From Ceratothoa steindachneri (lineage: Eukaryota > Arthropoda > Malacostraca > Isopoda > Cymothoidae), in assembly GCA_963969495.1 (NCBI GenBank), contig OZ018330.1:53319034-53383033 (forward strand): 64,000 bases of DNA, given 5' to 3'. This document shows, in pieces, positions 1 through 10,067 of the stretch. The translations under genes and the position numbers were made by a program. Below the pieces are notes generated by a model. It searched no databases. It was not told the DNA's origin and worked only from the letters and a program-made list of their open reading frames with translations. The stretch's first letter is position 1; each line of letters opens with the position of its first letter.

Positions 1-554
1 CTCTCGTTGTATTATAGTGATATTAATTAATTTTAAAAGATTTTGATTTGGAAATAATGGAAATAGGATGAATTTGATAAAACGTGATATAAAAACGAAC
101 ATGTGAATGGGTGTGACTGTTCCAATGGAAAGCGTAAATGGCCGCAAAGCATTTAAATTATTTGTCAATTCGTTTGAAAAATTAATATTTATTGATTGGT
201 TGGGAGAAATCTGGGCAACATTGTAGATGCAGGGGAGTAGTAAAAGGAACAAAGAAAATATGATAACGTATGAGAGCTGCAAACAGCTTACCACGTCACT
301 GGACCACTGTTGGCGATCGGCGAATCCACTCCGCCATCCTGAGTCTTAAAAAGACTCATTCAAGGGAACGTTTTAAGCGTCTAGTTTGCGCTTTGCTACC
401 AAGATTAAAATTTCAAATCTAAAAAAAGCAGCCATGGTTAATTTTTTCTAAATTTTCTGAATCCCCCCCCCCCAGCTCGGATTTTTTCAAAGTAAGAAAT
501 AGCTATTTCCCAAGAAAAATTATTCCGTTTTCTCTTTCCTGCGGTGAAGTTAAG

Positions 555-556
<2 letters not shown>
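1..556. other. AT-rich non-coding stretch, no gene seen
   Basis: No reading frame of recognisable type. A short segment at about 290-345 read on the minus strand has a tRNA box-A-like stretch but no convincing box B. A C-run lies near 465-473. The right end leads into an (AT)n tract. Confidence 0.5.

Positions 557-635
<79 letters not shown>
557..635. repeat. (AT)n microsatellite, about 79 bp
   Basis: Uninterrupted AT dinucleotides. The two flanks resemble each other (gcggtgaagttaag on the left, cggcgaagttaagg on the right), as though the tract expanded inside or between copies of one short repeat. Confidence 0.97.
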
Positions 636-639
<4 letters not shown>

Positions 640-667
640 CACGGCGAAGTTAAGGATACACAGGAAC

Positions 668-698
668 AACGTTTCGAGCATATCGCCTATCTTCCGGT
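668..698 (-). other. PLE-type GAAGAT...CGAAACGT motif, possible degenerate hammerhead core
   Basis: Read on the minus strand, GAAGA is followed by a short stem-like stretch and CGAAACGTTG, and an (AT)n tract starts about 30 bases further on. The hammerhead ribozyme core is CUGANGA, stem II, GAAA. Here the U of CUGANGA is G, so a functional ribozyme is unlikely. A related motif stands at 7247-7280 with the same spacing to (AT)n. Penelope-like elements are known to carry hammerhead motifs; assignment to one is inferred. Confidence 0.4.
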
Positions 699-1231
699 TC
701 TAAAATCCTCTAAAACAAGGAAAAATTGAAATATTTTCACAGGAAAGGGGCATAAAAAATGAAAGGCTAAATTATTGCAATTTCACTAAACGATAAAAAA
801 TTAAGACACTAAAATAAATTAGGGTGAGTAAAATTATGAACAAACCAGACATTATAGAAATGAACAAATATTAAGAGCTTATTTAAATAAAATATATAGG
901 GTAAAAGAGACGATCTATAATAACACTAGGAAACAAATTTTAACTTTCTCTCTGTTACTTGAGTAAATGTTGTTGTAGCTAACTAAATTTGGTGCGCTGA
1001 TTCCAAATCTCTGCTCAAATCTGTCCTAGCACGTAAGGTTCCTGAGTTATACAACTAGGCTATATGGCTTACTTTGTCACCTTAGATTAATTAATGATAT
1101 AATTATTACGAGTTTGAGAAGAATGAGGCTTTTATGGGCAAAGGTTTGGAATCAGGGCCCCCTATTTGGCATTATGTACGTCCATTTGCAAACCAAGACA
1201 AGGTATGCATTATATATAAAAGAGGTAGTAC
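699..1231. other. Non-coding AT-rich stretch, nothing recognised
   Basis: Low-complexity AT-rich sequence lying 3' of the minus-strand pseudogene that follows. No conserved protein similarity was seen in any frame. Confidence 0.5.
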
Positions 1232-2740
1232 TCACCTAACTATAAATTTCTTCTCAAGTGTTTGAGACTTGCTTTTGCGCTTGTACGTGGATATAGGATC
1301 CTCCCGTTGTAGGAACCAGCAGTAGTCACCCATCATGTTTTCGTTGAAGTGGCCTTGATACCTGCTTTCCACCATTTCGATATCTCGGTGGAACCTTTCC
1401 CCATGTTCGTCACTAATATTACCCATATTAGATGGAAAGAAATCTAGATGCGAATGCAAGAAATGCATCTTAAGAGACATCCGACACCCCATTCTTTGAT
1501 AGGCCTTTAGCATGTTGTCCACTAGTTATTCATAGTTTTCAACCCTATGATTACCAAGGAAGTTCTGTACTACATGGACAAATGAATTCCATGCTGCCAA
1601 ATAAAGTGGAGTTAGTTTATTTTTTAACTCCCTGTCACGTATTAATTCTGTAATCTCCGGCCCTATAAAAATGGCAGCTTTAAGTTTAGCATCGGTTTTC
1701 TTTGCACCAAATTTCTCTTTGAGATACTGTAATCGTGATAGAGCCAAGTTTGATACGAAGTATTGGAAGATATATCTTCTGGAGATGTACCAAAGGCATG
1801 TGCTTCACATTGTATCGGCCAACTATGTGTTCTTCTCTTTCGGGCCATTTTTTGACAATATAATGATTCCTGTCGTCACGGCTGTTCCATAGGCATAAGA
1901 AGCCCATATTCTTTGTATATCCTAGCTGCAGTCCAAGAAGTAAAGAAATTACCTTTAGCTAACCACAGATATTCCACTTGTGATGCAAGTAATGAACACC
2001 TTCCAAAATAAATTTAATTGAGTCATATGTCTCTATCATCCCAACATAAATGTGACAGGAATTGAAGGTTTTTTGTTACCATTGTGTAGTAGCACAGCTT
2101 TGAGGCTAGCAGTGCTTGCATCGATGAATAGTGTCCATTCATCATGTGAATGCTTGTTTCCTAGCTGATTCATGAAGCCATTAACATCAGTACATAAACA
2201 AGCACCATCTTATTCTTTATAGAAGGCAGCTAAGGCCTCATGGCGTTTACGGAAAGTAGATATTTTTGCACATTCCTCTAAAAGATTCCATTGCTGTAGT
2301 CTGGAGCCCGACAGTTCTGCGTTCTCCTTTGACAATGACAAATCCCTCGCTAAATCTTTCAATCTTTCTCGATTTATCAACTGGATCTTCTTTTCCTTAG
2401 AATCCTCCTCATACATTTCATCGTCATTGTTATACTCCTCTTCGGGCGATGAATCATCTCTTTTAACTGCACTAGGTAATGCCATACAAAAGTAGCAATC
2501 AAAAACATGATTTGTTGGCTCACGCCACACCATTGCTACAGCAAAAGGCATAGCTTTCCGTTTGCCATTTAACCATGTGTGAGCCGCGTATAACACACAG
2601 TACAAGATTTGTGAGGTGCCCAGGGCTTGTCTTGGTCACCAACTTTACAACCAAAGTAATAATTGTATGCAGTTTTCACTCTTTTAGCTAATTTTTCCGC
2701 TGGTTGCTTGGAGTATATCTTCCAAAGATATAACAAACGT
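1232..2740 (-). pseudogene. Decayed transposon-type gene of an uncharacterised arthropod family
   Basis: Minus-strand fragments in several frames line up as one protein. In order they are: YYFGCKVGDQDKPWAPH with a CxxC pair (about 2690-2600); WLNGKRKAMPFAVAMVWREP and NHVFDCYFC (2605-2460); a LIN..RLKDLARDLSLSK stretch (about 2370); FLCLWNSRDDRNH (about 1900); FGAKKTDAKLKAAIFIGPEI (about 1700); VVQNFLGNH (about 1560); and a C-terminus with MSLKMHFLHSHLDFFP, DEHGERFHRDI and RYQGHFNENMMGDYCW (1500-1290). I recognise this set as a repeated, unnamed protein family of arthropods and other invertebrates that behaves like a transposon. Its enzyme class is not known to me. Several frameshifts mean it cannot make protein. 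A TAAACA-type terminus or inverted repeats were not found. Confidence 0.72.
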
Positions 2741-3468
2741 TGTCTGGGCTATTTATACATCCTCACCGATTCATGTTTTCAACTTAGTTTGCATATATCT
2801 TGTTATATACTTTTGTACAATCTTATTTCATTTACAAATTAATTGAGAGATATATTTGAAAGAAAAATGTAATTAATCACTGTATGTAAATAGCGTTTCA
2901 ACACCACTACTATAATGGTTAAATTTGACAACTTGATAAAGCAGGAGTGTAACACAGAAACCAAACACAAACAACACATCCTCTCACTACCGGGGCCGAA
3001 GCAGCACTGCCCATATGTGTAACTAAAGAATATGTATGTAACTCAGGATCCTTACGTGCTAGAACAATTCTGATTACAGATTCAGAATCAGCATTGTGTA
3101 CACACAATATATGCACACACAAACCCTTGAAGTAGTAATTTGTACACTCAGCCAATGTAAATAAATTTATGTGTGTGAAACGAAACAAAAAGAAACTCAA
3201 ATGAAACATTGTAACATGTAACAGGATATTTTAGAACCATTCCCATTTTGATTTCCCAAGAAGACCAAAGTCGCGGTGAAAAGGTAAACTGGGAATGAGA
3301 CTAATTATTCTGTGGTTACAAAAGTGTCGATCGTAGCAACACTTGGTGAGCATCAAATTACAACCACAATATTATATTTTTATTTTTGTTAAGGAAGACG
3401 AATAAAAGCGTTTGCCCAAATTTCACCATTTCAGTAAATTTTCTCGCGCGAGAAAAGGTTTTCAAAAG

Positions 3469-3473
<5 letters not shown>
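2741..3473. other. Non-coding stretch, no gene seen
   Basis: AT-rich with scattered CA-rich patches. The frames present have no recognisable motif. It lies upstream of the pseudogene at 1232-2740 and may include that element's untranslated leader. Confidence 0.45.

Positions 3474-3546
<73 letters not shown>
3474..3546. repeat. (AT)n microsatellite, about 73 bp
   Basis: Perfect AT dinucleotide tract ending in atatgtatgtttg. It creates a spurious Ile-Tyr repeat reading frame. Confidence 0.97.
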
Positions 3547-3552
<6 letters not shown>

Positions 3553-4220
3553 TTGTAAATGTGCCCAAGTATAAAACGAGCAAATCGAGGAAAGAGGATT
3601 ATTCGAGAGAAATCATTTCAAGGAGCAGTTTCACATATCACTCGCGGGTCATACCAATCAAGTCATTTACTCCACATTAGGAGACAGCATTTACGCAACT
3701 GATCTTACATCAAGATGAGTCTTATTCATTCATCGTACCAAAGCACGAACATTAAGAGAGTTGTATTTAAGCATCATGGAAGATAAGCTCGTGAAATCAA
3801 TAATCAATCTAATTCGAACTCCTCCTCCACTTGCTACCCAAAGCCACTAAATAAATAGAACTGCAGTCTTCTTTTTTTTCATCACCATTTTGCTCGAAGA
3901 CAAAATCATATCAGAATCTCTTCTCATCGCCTAGCCAAAAACATTCATCATTCCCTTTTGGAGTCAGGTAATAATTTCTCGGAACGTTATCGTATCACCC
4001 AAATCCGGTTTAACGATCAACGTTTCGCAACAATCCTAGGGAGAGAGCAATAGCAAAGAGGATCACAAAACAAGGTAGAATATAAATATATCTGGTGACC
4101 AGCGAAGAGATCCTTTCATCGCCCTCCCTCCACGCCACCATAGCATACTCGATTTAGTATAAATCACAAGCTAATACCCAAGTAGCAAAATCATTGTTGA
4201 CTAGGGTAATTGAAAGCAGA
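3547..4220. other. Non-coding stretch, nothing recognised
   Basis: No coding similarity on either strand and no repeat family identified. Confidence 0.45.
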
Positions 4221-4682
4221 GGCGTCAATTCAGCCGAAGCTAGGTTGTGGCAACGTCATCAGCCCAGCTTCCTCCCTAATTATTTATGTAATTATTTAAA
4301 CAATTTTAACTGCCTTCATTTAATATCTGCCTATGCATATATAACATTTTGTTATGAAGTGTTTAAGAAACCTGAGCTTTTTCAAATGCAGTCTCACTCA
4401 CCATCACGCCACTTTGAACATTAGGCCTCTGGCCTAAGCCTACTCAAGTTATTTATTTGAAAATCACGAAATTCCTTTCAGCCCCATGGATAGCGAGCGA
4501 CATGGAGATAAATAGCCTGCCTATCCACACTCAATCCTATTCAAAAATAATGCAAGTGCGACAATAATATCATAGATGGAAAGAGAAATTTCATACATTT
4601 ATATTATAAATGTACATTTTACATTTTCCCCTGGGACCCTGGGTATGGCGGTTGCTACACCTTGCCACACCCAATTGACGCC
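4221..4682. mobile_element. Candidate MITE-like non-autonomous DNA element
   Basis: The left end starts ggcgtcaatt and the right end closes aattgacgcc, a perfect 10-bp terminal inverted repeat about 460 bp apart. Beyond it the inner ends also resemble each other loosely (ttgtggcaacg on the left; gtgtggcaagg on the complement of the right). The inside has no coding frame. A clear target-site duplication was not found, so this remains a candidate. Confidence 0.45.
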
Positions 4683-5219
4683 CAATTAAATAAAAAAAAG
4701 ACTAGAACAAATTTAAAGGAGCAAAATTAAAAATAACCAAGTTAAGACCATTCGGATAAAGGAAAAAAATAATACATAACTCATGGATTTAAAAGACAAG
4801 AATATCAAACGAAAAAGGTGTTTCCAAGTATCTATCACATGAACCACTAATGGAACGAAAAGTCCCAACCAAAACAAAAGTAAATTATTTGAATATGTTG
4901 CTTACCGATGAAGTTCAGGTGAAATCACGAAGTGAAGAAATTGTAATGTAAATGGCTTTAAGAAAGATATGTTTTGAGTGGTTGGTTAGTAAATAAGAGA
5001 AAGTTGGTTGGATGTTGACTTAGCTCATTTTAATTAAGAAATGAGAAGGGGAACAGCGGTATTATCAATGTTAAGTGTAGGAGATTTTGTCTTTATCAGG
5101 AGAGATTCAAAAATTCTTAGACTATATTTATTATTATTACGGCCAATAATTTTGAAATTCTCGATAGAATATTGTTTTACATTGTATAATATGATATCTA
5201 ATTACAGAAGTCTCCTTCT
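4683..5219. other. Non-coding AT-rich stretch
   Basis: Nothing recognised. It adjoins the 3' end of the minus-strand Penelope-like element and may hold that element's 3' tail. Confidence 0.4.
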
Positions 5220-5221
5220 TA

Positions 5222-6394
5222 GATAAATTTCTTCCTGTGCGATGGCTTATTCCTATATGAGAACAAAACCTTTCTTTCAATGAGTGAACCGTACTCTGAA
5301 TATAGGTTCCTTGCAGACAACAAGGACAAGTAAAAGCATAAACAATGCGGCTGCTGATTTCAAGAAGAAGTTTGTCTTTTGAAGAAAAGAAACTACCTAT
5401 GGAAAGTCGGTTGACAAAAGTGATTTTAAAGTTAGTATGAAAAAAGTATTTTTTTGAGCAATTTGTTGCATTTTCTAGTGAATAATTTATTGAAAGGTCT
5501 GATTTCAGGTACTACGATTTTTTGGAGGGAAAGGGGGAACATCATATAAGAGAAAAGATGGAGAGTAAAGTTTGTTCAAAAAGTTATTGATAACTTTGTC
5601 AACCAAAGGTGGAGGGTAACAATTATTTTTTTAAAATAAGACTAGAGTTTGGAATTCATTATGCATTAGGAAATAAGTAGAGGAGAGATGGCCATCTCTC
5701 TATATTAAAGATTTTATTGGACTGAGTTTATAAGATAAGTCACAATGGCTGAAAAAATTGATTCCAAGGCCACTAAAGGTTGGCTTTATGTATATTGAGG
5801 TAGATACTCGTAGTTTGTCGGGTTTTTTCTATAATGATGTCTAGGAAAGGAAGTTGATTGTTACTCTCTAATTCTATGATATATTTAATGTTGGGATGGA
5901 AAGAGTTTATAAAATTGGAAAATTGGTTGGCTTGATCGAAATTATTAAAAATAGCAAAGGAATCATCCATATAGCTAGGATAAAATATGGGTTTAAAATC
6001 TAAAGGTCATTGTTTCATAAATTTTTTCTCAAGATGAATCATGAAAATGTTTGCTGCTGTTAGGGATCACATTCCTACTCCGTCTAGAGGTTGGTAATCT
6101 TTGTTGCTAAATAAAAAATAATTGTCATTAAAAATCATTTCTAAAATAGTCTTGAAGTTTTGACGAGAGAAATTGTGAGAAATGTCCGTTCGGTTAAAAA
6201 TTTGGTTGCGAATAATATCAATTGTTTTAGACATTTGTAAAAAGTGATGATACATCGTAACTGACTAAGGCCTTTGAGGGGCAAAATTGTATGACAATAA
6301 TTCATTAACAAAGGAATAGCTGTTTCTTAATATGTATTGAAAACTACTCTTGATTATTTATTAAACAATGAAATTGAATTCAAGGTTAGGTTTT

Positions 6395-6420
<26 letters not shown>
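5222..6420 (-). pseudogene. Decayed Penelope-like retroelement 1 (RT + GIY-YIG endonuclease)
   Basis: Read from right to left. Finger/palm remnants NELLSYNFAPQRP (near 6280) and TIDIIRNQIFNRTD (near 6200) lead to YQPLDGVGM (near 6080), the equivalent of the QxDGVAMGSPL motif. The catalytic YMDD follows at about 5975-5965, then NNQLPFLDIIIEKT (about 5860-5820). After a linker, VYAFTCPCCLQGTYIQST, LKERFCSHIG and HRTGRNL (5340-5222) form a GIY-YIG nuclease domain. RT plus GIY-YIG is the diagnostic PLE architecture. Many stops and frameshifts make it inactive. A 26-bp segment of its 5' coding part (6395-6420) is repeated at 6693-6718. Confidence 0.82.
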
Positions 6421-6718
<298 letters not shown>

Positions 6719-7246
6719 AAACTTAGAGTCACTGTACATCAATAAAATAAATCCAAACGTAAATAATTATCCTCTTCAATTAAACTATTCACTATATAAC
6801 CAACCAACACTTCAATAGATTAACTAGGCAACCGACCAACCGAACAAATCTCGTTAGTAGTTTTTATATCTTTAGTTAGTTGATTTCACAACTCCCACGA
6901 TAAAGGTTAGTCACTCTGTTTAATTCATTCTAATTTGTTTTCGGGTTTTTTGTTGTTTTTTATAATTTAATATAATAGGTTATTTTATTGTTTACTCCAG
7001 GTACCTTTAATATTTGATATTCAAGTCAGTTTATGTTATAACTTCACTTCTTTCTATTATTCTTTAAAATTACACTGGATAGTATTAATTAATTCTATAT
7101 ATTTTTTGTGTTCTTACTTTAATCTCAATAGTTGTCAATTTTATTATTTTAACTTGTCTTCATCCGCTTTTTAAACCATTATATAATGCATTCTTTTAAC
7201 TGTTATAGTTAATATTCCTTCTCCTTCTCATTAGTCGACACAGTCG
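6719..7246. other. AT-rich non-coding stretch
   Basis: No gene recognised. It ends in a PLE-type motif and probably represents PLE terminal or flanking sequence. Confidence 0.4.
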
Positions 7247-7280
7247 CTGAAGATAGTCCTAGTGAAGGTCCGAAACGTCC
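7247..7280 (+). other. PLE-type CTGAAGA...CGAAACGT motif, possible hammerhead remnant
   Basis: CTGAAGA fits the hammerhead CUGANGA core box, and CGAAAC follows after a stretch that pairs only weakly as stem II. An (AT)n tract begins about 50 bases downstream, the same layout as at 668-698 on the opposite strand. PLEs are known to carry hammerhead ribozyme motifs, but the weak stem II argues this copy is degenerate. Confidence 0.42.
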
Positions 7281-7324
7281 GGCCAATAAATGATTAGTGT
7301 AATCACCTGGGTCTTCATATTCCT

Positions 7325-7328
<4 letters not shown>

Positions 7329-7407
<79 letters not shown>
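7329..7407. repeat. (AT)n microsatellite, about 79 bp
   Basis: Uninterrupted AT tract between the PLE-type motif and the C-terminal end of PLE 2. Confidence 0.97.
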
Positions 7408-7410
<3 letters not shown>

Positions 7411-7540
7411 TTGTACTACGTAGGTAAAAAGAAAAGTTGATTGGAGCTAGTACTTTTGTTATCTTAATAACATTTTCAAACTCACAATGGTTTATGAAAT
7501 AGAGAGACACTGTATTTATACAAAGCAATGTTTTTCCTAT

Positions 7541-8522
7541 AAGGGCATATTTCTTTTTATGACCTCTGATAAGTTTGATTTGAGGAAGAAAGATAAGACT
7601 GGATCTAAAGGAAACAAACCGGGGCTAATATTTACATTTCTCTCCTTTCTGCTGGAGATTAGGAACGATTCACAGATATCTTTATTAATAAAGTCATTTA
7701 CATGCATTATGGTATCTGCTTTTGATCAGTTAATCTGGTGAGCCATCTTAAGCCTGTGGACGGCCAAAGCACTATTTGATTATCCCTTAGATGCTGCAGC
7801 TTGATGTTGCTTAATTCTTACAGAGATATTTTTAGAAGTTTGACCTACATAGAATGAATTACAATTGAAACAAGGTATTCTATATATTACATTATTATCG
7901 TTCTTTGGGCTGTGTTTTATTAACATTTTTTAATGTATAATTGTATTTAAAAGTTACATTTATATTTAGTTGTTTTAACATTGATGCTACATACAAGAAA
8001 TTATCATAGTAAAGTAAAAGTAATATGTTGTGTAAAAGTTATGTTATCCCTAACTTGCGGTTATAGAGTGTTTTTTTAACTTTATACATGGTTTTCCAAA
8101 AAAATATTTCGGGTAACACAGATTGAAGGTAATCTCTTCAATTTTTGTAAATTCTTGCTCTATATAATCAGGACTATATATTCCGAGTGCCCTAAGATAC
8201 ATGGAAGAAAATACTGATGTTTTAATATTTTTAGAATGACCTGAATAAAAATGGACATAGGATAAATTATATGTCCATTTCCTGAAAATAGAAAACTTAA
8301 ACCTGTCTGGTTGTCTAATTATTAGAACATCTAGGAAAGGAAGGCTATTATTTTCTTCTTTTTCTAAAGTAAATTTAAGTGACGGAAATAATGAATTAAT
8401 AAATAAAAGAAGACCATCGAGGTCAAAATCTTCCTTTAGAATTCCCAGGACATCGTCTACATAGCGATACCAAACAATTTAAGTGGACCAAACCGGTGGA
8501 ATCAGCCTCGTTTCAAAATATT

Positions 8523-8586
<64 letters not shown>

Positions 8587-9175
8587 ACAATAAGGGAGAT
8601 AAGGGATTACCCATAGCCATGCCAAACACTTATTCGTAGAATTTGTCATTGAAACTAAATTTACCTTTTCTAATGCATAAACAAATGAGTTGAATGCTCG
8701 AGTTGGACGGTTAGGGCAAATCATAAGAGTTTAGAATACCAGCTCGGAAATCCAATAAGGCATCAACGGGCACTTTAGTGAATAATGAGGTTCCATCAAA
8801 ACTGACTAATCTCAGGTCTGATGTTACACTTATATTGTCTAACTTATTGCAAAGATCAACTGAATTTTTTATATGTGAGGGTGATATGGATCCTAAGATC
8901 GAAGAAAGTAAATTTACTAAATATTTTGAGTTCATATTGGATTGACCCAGTTGCACTGATGATTCGTATTATTGGATTGCCTGGCTTATGGGTTTTTATT
9001 AGGCCATACAAATAAGGTGATGATGAACCACTAGAAGAGAGTGAGGCAATAATTGATTTGTGTTTTTTTTTTAATATTTTTTGCCTATTAAAATTCTTAA
9101 TTACATCAACTAAGGGATCGCTTCTTAAGGGTACGTATGTAGTAGTATCAGATAACAAAGTGGCACCTGTTTCCT
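7541..9175 (-). pseudogene. Decayed Penelope-like retroelement 2 (RT + GIY-YIG)
   Basis: Reading right to left: PLRSDPLVDVIKNFNRQ; PYLYGLIKTHKPGNPIIRI (about 9020, the typical PLE 'KxHK' region); a motif A-like SFDGTSLFTKVPVDALLDF (about 8780); a motif B-like WLWVIPYLPYCQ in one frame whose neighbouring frame reads as GMAMGNPLSPLLS (about 8600); then an (AT)n tract; MEYFETR; and the catalytic WYRYVDDVLGI (8475-8440) followed by NNSLPFLDVLI (about 8340). The GIY-YIG part is [20 protein letters not shown] and [12 protein letters not shown] (7900-7790), followed by a C-terminal ESFLISSRKE...NISPGL stretch (about 7640). It is distinct in sequence from PLE 1. Frameshifts and the expanded microsatellite inside the RT disable it. 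Confidence 0.85.
8525..8584. repeat. (AT)n microsatellite inside the PLE 2 RT coding region
   Basis: The tract sits exactly between RT motifs B and C. PLE proteins have a short 'LLSNIYMEYFE'-like stretch here whose codons (ata tat atg) could seed the repeat. Confidence 0.95.
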
Positions 9176-9566
9176 AATTTTATATGTTTGTATATTCGCG
9201 TATGAACACAACGATTTTACTGACATTATTACAAAATATTCTGCTTTGCATTGATATAAAGATTATTAAATTACGATTTAACATTATTTACAAGTATTTG
9301 CTTGGTTTTACATTAATTAATTGTTACAAGATATCATATTATTTCAATGTTCGATTTGTGGGCCCCATTTCAAGATTTCATAGGGCCAACGAGGTGCTCA
9401 ATTTGTGAAATTAGTTGTTGGCTTTACTTCACCTTGTAATTGAGTGCTTCAAAGAACCTCTCGAGACCACGGAGCTAACCGATTGTTGTTCTTTAACTCT
9501 AATATACCCCATTTTAGGAGTAGGCAATTTGTCTAATATATGGTATACAATTTGGCCTACAGGGTA

Positions 9567-9568
<2 letters not shown>
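9176..9568. other. Non-coding AT-rich stretch
   Basis: Between PLE 2 and the hAT element. No gene seen. Confidence 0.45.

Positions 9569-9613
<45 letters not shown>
9569..9613. repeat. (AT)n microsatellite abutting the hAT left terminus
   Basis: The 45-bp tract ends one base before the hAT terminal repeat, so any 8-bp target-site duplication on this side has been blurred or lost. Confidence 0.95.
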
Positions 9614-9617
<4 letters not shown>

Positions 9618-9631
9618 GTTGGGCGGTCCGC
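9614..9631 (+). repeat. hAT left terminal inverted repeat
   Basis: Starts CAGAGTTGGGCGG and matches the complement of 13844-13862 with a few mismatches. Confidence 0.75.
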
Positions 9632-10067
9632 TACATTAGTGCACTACTTGCGGATTCTCTAAATGGTAGCGGAGTAGTGGGTAGCGGACTAAAAAAATTC
9701 AAAACCGTTACCCCTACTTATTTTACGTTTATTTATGATTGTTCGTGTTATTGCGTTCTATAAACTAAAATATTTATCGTGTGGCGTACGAACTGTTTTT
9801 TTCGCCTGAGGTGGCCTTAAATTATGCGATACCCTTCCCCGCCGTAGTTGATAATCCGTTAACCTTCAAAATTCAAGAAAGCCCTCAAATATCTATTTTC
9901 ATGGAACTACAAAAATCAGAGATTTATTTTAGACCGCTGCTTTTTAGCGCTTTTCAACGCTTTTTCTAGTGAATCTAGCGCCAACTGAAACTTTGAATTG
10001 GCAGCAATGAGTATCAGTGACAGTCAGTGCACCTTTGGCATTGTAAGAGGGTGGATGTGTGTAGAGA

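Noticed and set aside
285..350. tRNA-like or SINE-like stretch on the minus strand (TGGCGGAGTGGATTCG resembles a box A)
   Set aside because: No acceptable box B, cloverleaf or A-rich tail was found nearby.
3386..3574. Reading frames made of Ile-Tyr, Leu-Ser, Glu-Arg or Val-Cys repeats (also 6431-6818, 7328-7528, 50446-50829)
   Set aside because: They are translations of (AT)n, (CT)n and (GT)n microsatellites.
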